From assembly GCA_905221605.1 (NCBI GenBank), contig CAJNDS010002743.1:126001-190000 (forward strand): a stretch of 64,000 nucleotides of DNA. Direction: 5' to 3'. Source of the DNA: Symbiodinium natans. Taxonomy: Eukaryota; Sar; Dinophyceae; Suessiales; Symbiodiniaceae. The notes below the pieces were generated by a model that saw only the letters and a program-made list of their open reading frames with translations, was not told where the DNA came from and ran no database searches. A program made the translations under genes and the position numbers. Of the stretch, positions 23,274 to 32,374 are shown piece by piece (within the stretch, counting starts at the first letter, position 1; each line of letters opens with the position of its first letter).

Positions 23274-23895
23274 CGGGGGCACTTAAACGTGTCCTACGCT
23301 TCTTGTGTCTTTTTGGGGTCTGATTTGGCTTCACTCAAGGCACATTCTCCAAACCCCAGGCAAAGGGCCTACCTTGTCCCAAATCAATAAAATGTTGTTG
23401 AAAATCCCCTTTCCCCCATGGCAATGTTGCAACACGTTGGTTGTGTCAGACCGACCTTCAAGTCCGACCTTCAGCGTCCAACATTGCCATTGGGGGCTCG
23501 GGGGCACACGCAAGGGCTTATGACCGGAGACAAGCATCCTTTTCCAGGCTCTTCAGGCTCCAAGCCCTTGCAATTTCAAGGTGGCTCTCATGCATGTAAC
23601 ACTGCAGCAACCTGCAGACCCTGCAGACCTGCAGCAAGCATGCGGACTCTGCAGCAAGCCTGCAAGCCCTGCAGCCTGCAGCAAGCCTGCAGACCCCTGC
23701 AGCAAGCCTACAGCTGCAGGGTTTGTAGGCCCCTTAACAAACCTGCAGTCTGCACTGCAGACCCTGCAGCAGCAGGGCCAGCAGGGCCCCTACAAACCCT
23801 ACAGCAAGCCTGCAAAACCTGTGGCTGCCTCTCCCCCAGCCCTGAATGGCTTCCAGTCCTCAATTACTTGGATTTTTCTGCTTTCACACGGATTG
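23274..23895 (+). repeat. Satellite B, third copy, truncated
   Basis: Follows the B consensus to the end of the CTGCAG minisatellite with internal deletions (for example, the piece after CAAGGTGGCTCTCATG at 23590 is missing). It stops at TTTCACACGGA near 23890, where the DIRS-like element remnant begins. The insertion or recombination breakpoint is therefore near 23895. Confidence 0.85.
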
Positions 23896-24514
23896 GTCCA
23901 TGATATCCTTTCGTATCAACAAGATGCAATCGCTGGGGCTGCAAGAACGTGGAAACGCAGGGCACTGGCTGGTTGGAGAAGCCATGCAGCGAAGTTGCCT
24001 TCTTTGGCTTTTACAAAGCAATGGCTGTTGGGGCAAAACAACTGTGCAATAGCCTATCGTAGGTCCAAAAAGCTGGTCTTTGCGACTACCGACTTTAACG
24101 AGAGCGAAAGATGAAGCAGATGAGCTTACTTGCTGGCGAATGCGACTGGTCAAGGTGCTTAAGAATTGTCGTATGCCGGATCAGGCACTTTTTGCTGTAG
24201 ATTCGGACAGGGTGTTGCAGTCTACTGCTGGTTGTGTTCGAGCTTCCACGCTGCGTTCGAGGATTGGGAAGTGGTGCAAGTTTTCGCTCTGGTGCCTGGC
24301 ACTTCATGACAAGCATTTCCCTGCACACATGGGGATCATGGGGGTTCTCGTTGATCACATTGAGAAGCAGCTACGCGATGAGCCTTGCAGCAGAACATGC
24401 ACTTGCGATGGCTCAAGCGGAGCAACTGCAGACGCCACGCGAGTGGGCATTATGAAGGGGCCACGTCTTTCTCAGTCAGCAATCCATCGACTTGCAACGC
24501 CTTTCGACTCCTGA
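23895..24514 (+). pseudogene. Tyrosine-recombinase N-terminal domain remnant of DIRS-like element
   Basis: Plus-strand sequence reads RTWKRRALAGWRSHAAKL, later ADELTCWRMRLVKVLKN, then STLRSRIGKWCKFSLWC, FPAHMGIMGVLVDHIEKQL and RDEPCSRT. This Arg/Trp-rich core followed by a short helix and EP(C) resembles the SAM-like DNA-binding domain of tyrosine recombinases in dinoflagellate DIRS-like elements. The catalytic Arg-His-Arg-Tyr part is absent and the frame is broken. The family assignment is from remembered pattern and needs a profile search. Confidence 0.45.
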
Positions 24515-24566
24515 GGTCTCACAGGAACAAGGCCCCGAGCGTGAGTCCCGCTTTTTCATTTAAGTG

Positions 24567-24974
24567 CTAGGGAAACGGAAGCTTCGCAGGTTGCACCGAT
24601 CCGGGGCTTGTTGCATCCTTATCTTTAAAGAACCCAGGACAGCCTCCACTGCCAGGAATGTTGTCACTCTGCTGAACCAATCGATGTTGCGTTCCAAGAC
24701 GTGACTCGGCTCTGTTCTTCTCATTCACCTCGAGATGCAATTTCGAGGCCTCCCAGGCCGAAATCAGCCGTGCTATTTCGAAACGGTTGGCCAGAGAAGC
24801 TTGCACGTCAAGAGGGAGCTCACTTGCGAGCGCCGCGCGGACTCGCTCGCGAGATTCATTCAGACCTGCAAACAGAGATGCCAAGCGCGTGACCTCAGCC
24901 TGGGCCAGCTGAAAACGCAGATCGGTGCTCAAAGTTGCAAGATGCGTCTTCTGATCCGCTGTCAAAGCTCCCAT
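24567..24974 (-). pseudogene. Gag-like N-terminal segment of DIRS-like element, inverted
   Basis: A minus-strand open frame from an ATG at 24974 encodes a helical, Leu/Ala/Glu/Arg-rich stretch (LATLSTDLRFQLAQAEVTRL, then RFEIARLISAWEASK). This fits the N-terminus of the gag-like protein whose later part is on the plus strand just downstream. It is opposite in orientation to the other element domains, so this block appears inverted. Confidence 0.5.
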
Positions 24975-25339
24975 GATTGAACTATCAAAGCCTTGAACAA
25001 AAGATTCTGAGACAGACCCAACTGGCCCATCTCACCCAATTCCTGCACCAGAACTCTGGCGCGACCGGGAGCCGCGGCAACCGTTCAAAACTCATGCCCT
25101 GACACGTCACGTTTCAGCATGAACCAACTGCAGATTACAAGCCCAGGAATGAAACGATCCACATGAAGAGGACACGAAGCCGTATTGAAATTTCTCTGCA
25201 GCACGCTGAAGTGTTCGCACACATCATGTTCAGCTTCCCTCCGAGCTAGATTCTTTCGGAAGAAGAAATAGAGGGGCTATCCTCATCAGCGCCAGACTCC
25301 TCTTCGTGAAGCCTCCTGTTTCCGACGCTCCGGTCGAAA

Positions 25340-26120
25340 ACAATGCTTGCATTCCACATCATACGGCACACCCTCAAGCACGTCATAAAACTTATAACAG
25401 GCTACACGTTCGGGCCGAGAGTTCCTTCGCGATCGTTCTTGGCGACCAAGCTTGAACAGATCGAGGCCAATCAACCGGCGGTGGAGTGTCTCACTGAGGT
25501 GGCCTTGTTGGAGGATTCCGAGCTTGAAATGTATTCAGCGGTGATGAACCCTGCCACCTTGAAGATCAAAACTGGCAAGACGTTGACTTCAACTCCGCAG
25601 TCTTCCGAGGAGTTGCGTCTTCCACCGCAGGATCGGACTTGCCTGGGACATGCTCGCGACTAAACATTCCAGTCGCAATTGGCTTTCAAAGACAGCAGGT
25701 CGCCGGCCTTATGGCAGGTGATGGTTGACGCCCTACTTGGAACTTGTTTTGCAATTTGAGCCGGACCTGGAGGCGGCTTTCAAGAGGGCCACTACGGATA
25801 CGGAAGTCTTGCAGCGTTACTTGGTCATTCCCTTCTCCTTGAATATCACGGCTGCCTCGGTTGTGCAAGTGGACTCTCCTCCTACGGGGGCGAGGCCGTG
25901 GGCGTGGCCGTAGTGGGGTCAGGACTCAGCCTAAGGATTCACAGCAGACCAAGGGCAAAGCTCTTCGCACTCCGGATGGCCAGCCACCCTCTTTGCTGGC
26001 GGTACAATCGCCAGGGTGGGTGCAATGATGCCAATTGTCGCTTTGTCCATGCCTGCCAGAGGTGCTTTGGAAAACACCGGTATTATCAATGCAGTCAGGT
26101 CAAGCGCGATACCGTTTCCC
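25340..26120 (+). pseudogene. Gag-like protein with CCCH zinc finger, frame-broken
   Basis: Plus-strand segments in changing frames read FLATKLEQIEANQPA and a charged region with SSEELRLRHRIGLAWDML (after a shift near 25620). Then come LELVLQFEPDLEAAFKRA and VLQRYLVIPFSLN, and finally a finger C-x7-C-x5-C-x3-H (CWRYNRQGGCNDANCRFVH) followed by a C-x2-C-x3-H-x4-C knuckle. CCCH fingers of this form bind RNA. The frame changes near 25620, 25720 and 25900 make this a pseudogene. Confidence 0.6.
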
Positions 26121-26479
26121 GCTGACTTTCGGCCGACGCTTCGGCAGCGCCGTCCTCAAGAAAGCCAAGCAAGGGGGTGAACATGACCGCAAGATTTGGG
26201 CAGAGGGCCCCGGTAGCAACCATTGCGATCCAATTGAGGCCACCCTCGAAAACCCAGGGTGCCCAGGTTCGACCAGGTGCCTGCAAGCCGTGTAGGCTTG
26301 GCATAAGGCGCCCCAAAGGCGCATTGATGAAAAACGACAGACGCGACAGCATTCTGTTCGAAGAACTTACGCGAATGAGCCCAAGTCCAGACTGAGGCAG
26401 GCGTGCCTCGGGGTGTGGTGCCGAGAAATTCTGGATGCTCAAGCAACCAAGAAATTCCAACTTCTGGCCACGGCAGCCA

Positions 26480-26952
26480 AGTCGAGGCCGCGCTGCAGCA
26501 ACTCCGTTCCCGCCTGCCTTGTCCTTGAGGCGGCCAGTGAGCCACGGAAAGCCTTCCGGCCAGTCTGCATTGCGAAGAGGTACGAACCCTGGTGAATTCG
26601 AAAAAGAAGCCCTGTTGTAGGTGTTGCAGAACGGGCTCAAAAGAATCAAGTCAAACTGTTCGAAGCGGACCTGTTCAAGAATGTTCTCCCAGAACTCGTC
26701 GTGCAAGACATTGTGTGACGCATTGCGAGCAACATCAATTTCCACTAAGTGGAAACTGCAGCCGGACGATTCTTTTTCCAACCAGCTGCGAATATCCCCT
26801 TTGCGTGGTTCACCAGCAAAGAGGTAGAGCACACTGAGATCAGCACGCCCTGGTGCGTTGCTCCGGAAATTTGTCAGTGTTGGAGCGAATGCCAGCCAGA
26901 CCCCCTCCTCTTGAAAAAGCCCCCACCGTGAAGGACTTCGAGTCAGGGCCAA
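26480..26952 (-). pseudogene. Methyltransferase-like domain of DIRS-like element, inverted
   Basis: A minus-strand frame starting at 26952 reads VLYLFAGEPRKGDI (residues 41-54), the Phe-x-Gly SAM-binding start of C5-type methyltransferase-like folds. It continues with VEIDVARNASHNVLHDEFW, then FDLILLSPFCNTYNRA (residues 100-115), at the place of a Pro-Pro-Cys motif but with Ser-Pro-Phe-Cys, and PLRNADWPEGFPWL. Such domains occur in DIRS-like elements. It lies opposite to the flanking gag and RT parts. The frame continues to 26095, but the part below about 26480 looks like antisense of the gag linker. Confidence 0.55.
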
Positions 26953-26995
26953 GCTCGCCCCTCGCCGGGGGATCTCCCGGAAGGAGCTCGAAGAG

Positions 26996-29839
26996 TTGTA
27001 CGATCTCTCCCCTGGTGGGAATCAACAGCGAAGCAGCTGCTTTTTCAACATCAGACAAGAAAGCGCAAGCGTTAGCATTCTCCGTGGTATCCAGGGACCG
27101 AAGAGAAAACCCCCCCACCGAGGACCTGGAAGGATCAACCACTTGCCAAGCCGGCAACGCCAGAGCGCGGCACAGGCCGGAAGGATAAGCAGCTGTAGGC
27201 GCAGTCGCAAATTCACCAAGATGCTTTGTCGTTTCATCGATGCACTGCAGCCGGACTTCGAATACACTGCAGCGGCCATTTTTCGCAATCTCCGGACGTC
27301 TCCACACAAGGACACCGGCAACTTGGAGGGCTCTTATAATCTTGTGATTGGCCTTTCGAGTTTTTCTGGTGGCGAGGTGTGGGTTGCTTCGGGGTCGGGT
27401 TCGGTTGCTTGTCCTTTCGAGGGTTTTTCTGTGATGGGGGATCTGCTTGAAGTTGCCTCCTCTTTCTCGATTTTCCACCCCAGAGATCTGCACTGCACAG
27501 CGAAGTGGAAGGGGACGAGGGTCGTCCTTGTGGCATACACGCCATTTCTTGGCGAGGCACTGACAGAGGATCACCGTCGGCGCTTGGCTGCTGTGGGGTT
27601 TACGCTTCCGGGATTTGTTGGGACTGACAATGCACCGCCACGAAACTTGGGCGCGAACGATAATGCTGTGGGTACCGCTGAATGGTGGCGGTCTTTGCCG
27701 GGCGAAGAAGCTGATCACCTTGAGGTTCAAGGAGGCGACGTGGGGGGTGACACTTGTGACGACCCTACGTCTGATGAGGACGAAGATGGTGTGAGAAAGC
27801 CACTCTATGGGCATGGCTGTCTGGGTCAGGGGCCTCCGCTGCGGACTCGACTTTCAGGCCGAGTGCGTTGGTTCTCAGATGGACACGGACTGGCTTCACC
27901 AGGGCGCTGGCCTCCCCCGAAGAGGCCCACTCCTGCGTCACATGGCTGTCTTTCGCTTCACAAAGAAATCATGGACGGTCTCCTGGCTTTACTGTCGCGT
28001 TCACTGGGCATCAAGAAGGTCGTCTGTGCCTTGGCCACGGGGAGGATGACATCTTCCCCCTTTGCATCGGGACTGATCGATTCTGGGAGGACGCTGGTTT
28101 TTGATAAGCTTCGGCAGGCAGGGGTCACCGCACAGATCTCTGAAGTTCCGGACCGTCAGCCATTTTTCCTTTGTGCCATTGGTGAACTGCTGCGACTCGC
28201 TGGCGACCCAGACTGGAGGCGGTATACCGAGGCGACGTGGTCCTTTGCTGCGGGGGTCCCTCTTGGGGTCGGAGTCCGACTTCCCCGGACTCCGGCTCTG
28301 TTTGAACGCAAGCATAAACATCGTGCTTTTCCGGGGGTCGATGAGCCGCTGCCCGACTTGCCGAGGGAGAATTACCCCTCTGCACAGGAGCATGCTGAAC
28401 GGGTTGATTTTCAGTTTCAGAAGGAGATCTCTTGTGGTGCAATGGTCGAGATGGACTTGGCCGAGGCGCAGGAAGAATTCGGCGAGGCCCTGAGTATTGC
28501 TTCGCTTGGTGCGCTTCTCAAGCCGGATGATTCTGTTCGAGTCTTGCACGACGGAACGCATGGTGTGCACTTAAACGACTCGATCAAAGTACGGGACGCA
28601 CAATCGTATCCTACTGGGGGCGATCTCTCGGTGGCACTTGAAGAACTGCCGGCCGCATACTTTTCTCTTTCGGGAGATATCTCTCGTGCACATCGTTTAG
28701 TAAAGGTGAGGCGGGCCGATTGGGCCAGACAGGCCTGTCGGGCATCACGTCATGACAAAGTGTACCTCAACGCTGTTGGAACCTTTGGCGTCTCATCTGC
28801 GAGCTACTGGTGGTATCGCTTGTTTTCTGGGTTGGGACGTTTGCTGTACTACTGCCATGGGGTGGATGAGACGACGCTCCTATCTTACGTGGACGACTTA
28901 CTGTGGATTACCCAGTCTTCGGATGGCTTGGCGCGCATCCTGGCATCGATCCTTTTACTTGAGATTCTCGGCGTGCCTTGGGCTTGGCATAAGTTCAAAG
29001 GGGGAACGGAGCATTGCTGGATTGGATTTTCGATCTTTGCGCGCAAGAGGCTTCTGGGCTTTTCCCAGGCCCGGTGTGACTGGGCAGTGAATTGGATACA
29101 ACGTGTCAGGGCTGATGGCTTCGTTAAGATTGCGGACTTGGAGGCGGTCATAGGACGCCTTTCATTTGGCTTCACTGTTTTACCACTATTGCGCCCTTTT
29201 CTGGGGCCGCTCTATGCGTGGGTGAGTGCAGTGAGACATTGCCATACTTTGCGGCTCCCGAAAGCTGTAGCTATGATTTTGGCGTTCATCGAGAAGGTGC
29301 TTCTCCAAGGGTTCCGTACAATGACTGTGCCTCGGGCCAAATCTGCCCCTCAGGAACTCTTTCGCACGGATGCAAAGGCAGAGGGCTCGGAGATTTTGTC
29401 GACGTTGGTTGCTGTCCATTTGTTTGCACCTTTGCAGCCGACGAGCGCGACTTTTACCTGCTCTGCCGCGACAGACAATCGCGGCAACAGTTTCTTGACA
29501 TCACGGTGGCTCACTACTTCCTTTCCTTTATGCGTGGTGCTCATGGATTTGGCGGCAGTTCTTCAGTCCAAGTCACTCATGCTGGATTTGCACTGGGCCC
29601 CTAGATTTCAGAACACTTTGGCAGACTCTCTTACGAATCAGGACTTTAAAGATTTCGACCCGTCCAAAAGGGTTCGCTTCGATGTATCTCAATACCGTGG
29701 TTTGGTGCTGCGTGAACTTCTAGAGTCTGGCGCCGAACTTTACACTGAGCTTGCATCTTGGAAGAAGCGAAAGGGTGGCATTTTGCCACAGAAGAAATCA
29801 AAGGCTGTGAAGCTGGCTGCAACCGACCCGTGGAAATGA
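26996..29839 (+). CDS. Retroelement polyprotein: 2OG-oxygenase-like domain, reverse transcriptase, RNase H
   Basis: The longest open frame in the window, 947 codons ending TGA at 29839. Residues 80-185 carry an HKD motif (104-106), a distal H (166) and Arg (175) in KGTRVVLVAY, the iron and co-substrate pattern of 2OG-Fe(II) oxygenases. A proline-rich acidic linker follows. The reverse transcriptase has motif A as LSGDISRAHR (Asp 561) and motif C as YVDD (631-634). RNase H shows TDAKAEG (Asp 792), ATDN (Asp 827) and NTLADSLT (Asp 877). DIRS-like order is known; the oxygenase-like module is my reading. The catalytic aspartates are intact, but the N-terminal 75 residues look like read-through and the gag and methyltransferase parts are broken, so the element is probably dead. 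The ATG at 26996 may not be the natural start. Confidence 0.75.
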   Translation: MYDLSPGGNQQRSSCFFNIRQESASVSILRGIQGPKRKPPHRGPGRINHLPSRQRQSAAQAGRISSCRRSRKFTKMLCRFIDALQPDFEYTAAAIFRNLRTSPHKDTGNLEGSYNLVIGLSSFSGGEVWVASGSGSVACPFEGFSVMGDLLEVASSFSIFHPRDLHCTAKWKGTRVVLVAYTPFLGEALTEDHRRRLAAVGFTLPGFVGTDNAPPRNLGANDNAVGTAEWWRSLPGEEADHLEVQGGDVGGDTCDDPTSDEDEDGVRKPLYGHGCLGQGPPLRTRLSGRVRWFSDGHGLASPGRWPPPKRPTPASHGCLSLHKEIMDGLLALLSRSLGIKKVVCALATGRMTSSPFASGLIDSGRTLVFDKLRQAGVTAQISEVPDRQPFFLCAIGELLRLAGDPDWRRYTEATWSFAAGVPLGVGVRLPRTPALFERKHKHRAFPGVDEPLPDLPRENYPSAQEHAERVDFQFQKEISCGAMVEMDLAEAQEEFGEALSIASLGALLKPDDSVRVLHDGTHGVHLNDSIKVRDAQSYPTGGDLSVALEELPAAYFSLSGDISRAHRLVKVRRADWARQACRASRHDKVYLNAVGTFGVSSASYWWYRLFSGLGRLLYYCHGVDETTLLSYVDDLLWITQSSDGLARILASILLLEILGVPWAWHKFKGGTEHCWIGFSIFARKRLLGFSQARCDWAVNWIQRVRADGFVKIADLEAVIGRLSFGFTVLPLLRPFLGPLYAWVSAVRHCHTLRLPKAVAMILAFIEKVLLQGFRTMTVPRAKSAPQELFRTDAKAEGSEILSTLVAVHLFAPLQPTSATFTCSAATDNRGNSFLTSRWLTTSFPLCVVLMDLAAVLQSKSLMLDLHWAPRFQNTLADSLTNQDFKDFDPSKRVRFDVSQYRGLVLRELLESGAELYTELASWKKRKGGILPQKKSKAVKLAATDPWK

Positions 29840-29876
29840 TGTGCGTTGCTGCTCGTCATTCTTGCGAAAGGGGGGG

Positions 29877-30702
29877 CGTGTTCAGGTTGCGAGCTGCAAC
29901 TTGTTTGTATGTGGCGGTATGTCACGTACAGCTGCTCCCTTCTCACACAACTGCACGTTTTGTGATTCGCGGCAAAAATGGTCGGTGCGTGTGCCTTTGC
30001 TTGTCACGGACAGTCATGACAGTCATGTCCTTGGCACGTTCTGTTGGGTCGGCTTTTGGTTCTTTCTTGGCTTTCTTGTAGCGCGTTGAGTTCTCTTGGG
30101 AAAACTCCTGCCATTGAGTTTTACCTGTTGGGACACACAACCTAGAAACACGCAGAGTGGACTTGTCCAGCGGAGTGTGTTTCATGTTGTGTGTATTCTT
30201 GATTTTGGGTGCATTTATTCCAAAATCACGTTTTATGGGTCTTTGCATAAACAAGGGTGGTGGTTTTGCTTAATGCACCACCTAAAATGATTGAAGATTG
30301 CGGGGGGTCCGCGCATGTTCAAGCTGGTTTTGCTTAATGCACCACCTAAAATGCTTGAAGATTGCGGGGGGTCCGCGCATGTTCAAGCTTGCTGGCAGCA
30401 GAGAAAATTTTGTTGCCCACCCACCCATCCCTGGGGCGTGTTCAGGTTGCGAGCTGCAACTTGTTTGTATGTGGCGGTATGTCACGTACAGCTGCTCCCT
30501 TCTCACACAACTGCACGTTTTGTGATTCGCGGCAAAAATGGTCGGTGCGTGTGCCTTTGCTTGTCACGGACAGTCATGACAGTCATGTCCTTGGCACGTT
30601 CTGTTGGGTCGGCTTTTGGCTTTCTTGCAGCGCGTTGAGTTCTCTTGGGAAAACTCCTGCCATTGAGTTTTACCTGTTGGGACACACAACCTAGAAACAC
30701 GA
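29877..30702 (+). repeat. Direct repeats after the RT-RNase H ORF
   Basis: A 276-bp segment (29877-30152, starting GTGTTCAGGTTGCGAGCTG and ending CTAGAAACACG) recurs at 30438-30702 with an 11-bp deletion. Between them, 30263-30390 holds two copies of a 64-bp unit (TTTTGCTTAATGCACCACC...). This layout right after a DIRS-like ORF resembles the split or nested direct repeats of some tyrosine-recombinase retroelements. Confidence 0.75.
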
Positions 30703-30719
30703 CTTTCCTCTCAAACAAG

Positions 30720-32374
30720 CTAGGGGCCCTAAAACGCTACTTCATGGCCATCACCACGGCCTGCTCCACTGGCCCCACCTTTAGCGTCTGCGTTTTTGTT
30801 ACCTGCCGGGCCTCCGGCTTCCTGTTCAATAGCGAGGCAGGTTTTGCCCGAGCCACCTCCTCCTTCACTCGCGGGTTAGGACCGCTGGTCTTTCTGGCGC
30901 CGTACTATCCTGATGGCATTGGCGCGTGCTTTCAAATGGCGGCCTGTTCCACCGGAGGGCTGATTGAGTGCTCTGAGTACCTGCGTACACAGGCCAGCCT
31001 ATGGAGCCTTGATGGCCCCGGCATTGCGAAGGAGTCGAATAAACAGGCCTTTCGGGAGCAAAGGGTGGCGAGCATCGTGTTACCTACGGATCGCAGGGTC
31101 GGGCTGGATCTTTTTGGAACGCCGCCCCTTGATCAGGCGTGGGCGCTGAAGGCTACCTGGGGCGAGGAGCACGAGGTCTTGTACCGCGCGCTCAAGTCTG
31201 AAGGCTGGGGACGTCCCCGCTTCTACACATCCAACTCCTAGGCCAGCTTGCGGGCGCGTGGATTTGTTCTGGAACCACTGCCCAATGCGGTTTACTGCGT
31301 CCCTTTTCAATCCGCGCGTGAGTGTGACGGCGTTGCTAAGTATCTTACCCACCTGCTGGGGGATACCAAAATCCTGACGCCGCCCAGGAAGGGGCCTGCC
31401 CCTCGAGTGGATCCGTCCTTTGAGCACAAAGCGGGCATACAGCAAGCTCCACAAGGCCTTCGCCGTGCGGGCTGACCAACTCAATTCTGAATCGGCCATC
31501 GAAGTGGACTCTCCGGGAAACAGCCCTGTGCCCGCGGGAAGTGCCAGTACAAGTATGGCGGCAGTGCCGAAAGCTGATGTCCCTGCGCAGCATAGCCGTA
31601 CGGATCTTGGCGAGCCTGGTGTTGGTACGCTAAGGGCGTACACCGTGGCTCAAGCCTGGCCCTAAGGCTGCTCGTGGCTCGGTAGCTGCTGCCGTCAGTC
31701 CACCGCCGCGCCCACGCAGGGAGGCGTCGCGCACTCCGTGTGGCACGCCGAGACAGGCCAAGGAGCTGCGTCTGGAGGCGGCTAACGCACAGGAGGCCGC
31801 TGCCAGCCCTCAGGCTGCACCTAGTGCTCGGGCTGCGGAGGATCAGCTGGCTTATCCTCCCCAGGGTCATGACCGGCCGATCGGAGGAGCAACCCCAAAA
31901 CCAGATACTCCGCGGCAAAGCGGCGATCTGTCGCTTGGGGAGACGCACAAACTCCCGTCCGCCCCCCTCCTGGCCCCAAAGCTCGACCCTTGCGAACAGC
32001 TTCTTCCGAGCGGGGCGGGGCCAGAGATGCATCGAGATCACCCTGTGCCAAGCCTCCCAGTGAGAACTTATGACCTCCCTACGCCCCCCCCCGGCCTGAC
32101 CCAGCTGGCCGCGCAGCGTCGTCTACCGGCCTCCCCTGGCCGCAAAGAAAGTCGGCCCCTTGTCCATGACAATACCGGCTCCCAGGAGCCGCCCAGGTCC
32201 AAGCCAAGGGGGCCTGGCGAGCCAAGCAGCGCCCGTGATCGAAGGACTCCGAGCAATGAGTCTCCTTCCCATGGAAGTGAAAATTCTGTTTGCGGGCTCA
32301 TGTGGCGTGCGCTCGAGGCGGGGCACCATGTTGGAAGGAGCCCTACATGTGCTTGCGTGATTCGATTCATCTGA
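30720..32374 (+). pseudogene. Frame-broken N-terminal part of a long unknown ORF
   Basis: From about 30720 the plus strand reads a protein-like sequence (LGALKRYFMAITTACSTGP, later FLAPYYPDGIGACFQ, VGLDLFGTPPLDQAWALK) to a single in-frame TAG at 31239. The same frame continues (RGFVLEPLPNAVYCVPF, YLTHLLGDTKILTPP). A shift near 31425 leads to YSKLHKAFAVRADQLNSE and another near 31640 to a Pro/Ala/Arg-rich linker open to 32374. A last shift joins the 423-codon ORF at 32290. Composition is even and protein-like throughout, so I read it as one decayed gene of roughly 900-950 codons. I recognise no domain; a second mobile-element ORF is possible. Confidence 0.5.

Noticed and set aside
26853-27188. 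Plus-strand 111-codon frame overlapping the polyprotein start
   Set aside because: Antisense and frame shadow across the junction of the inverted methyltransferase block and the oxygenase-like domain.
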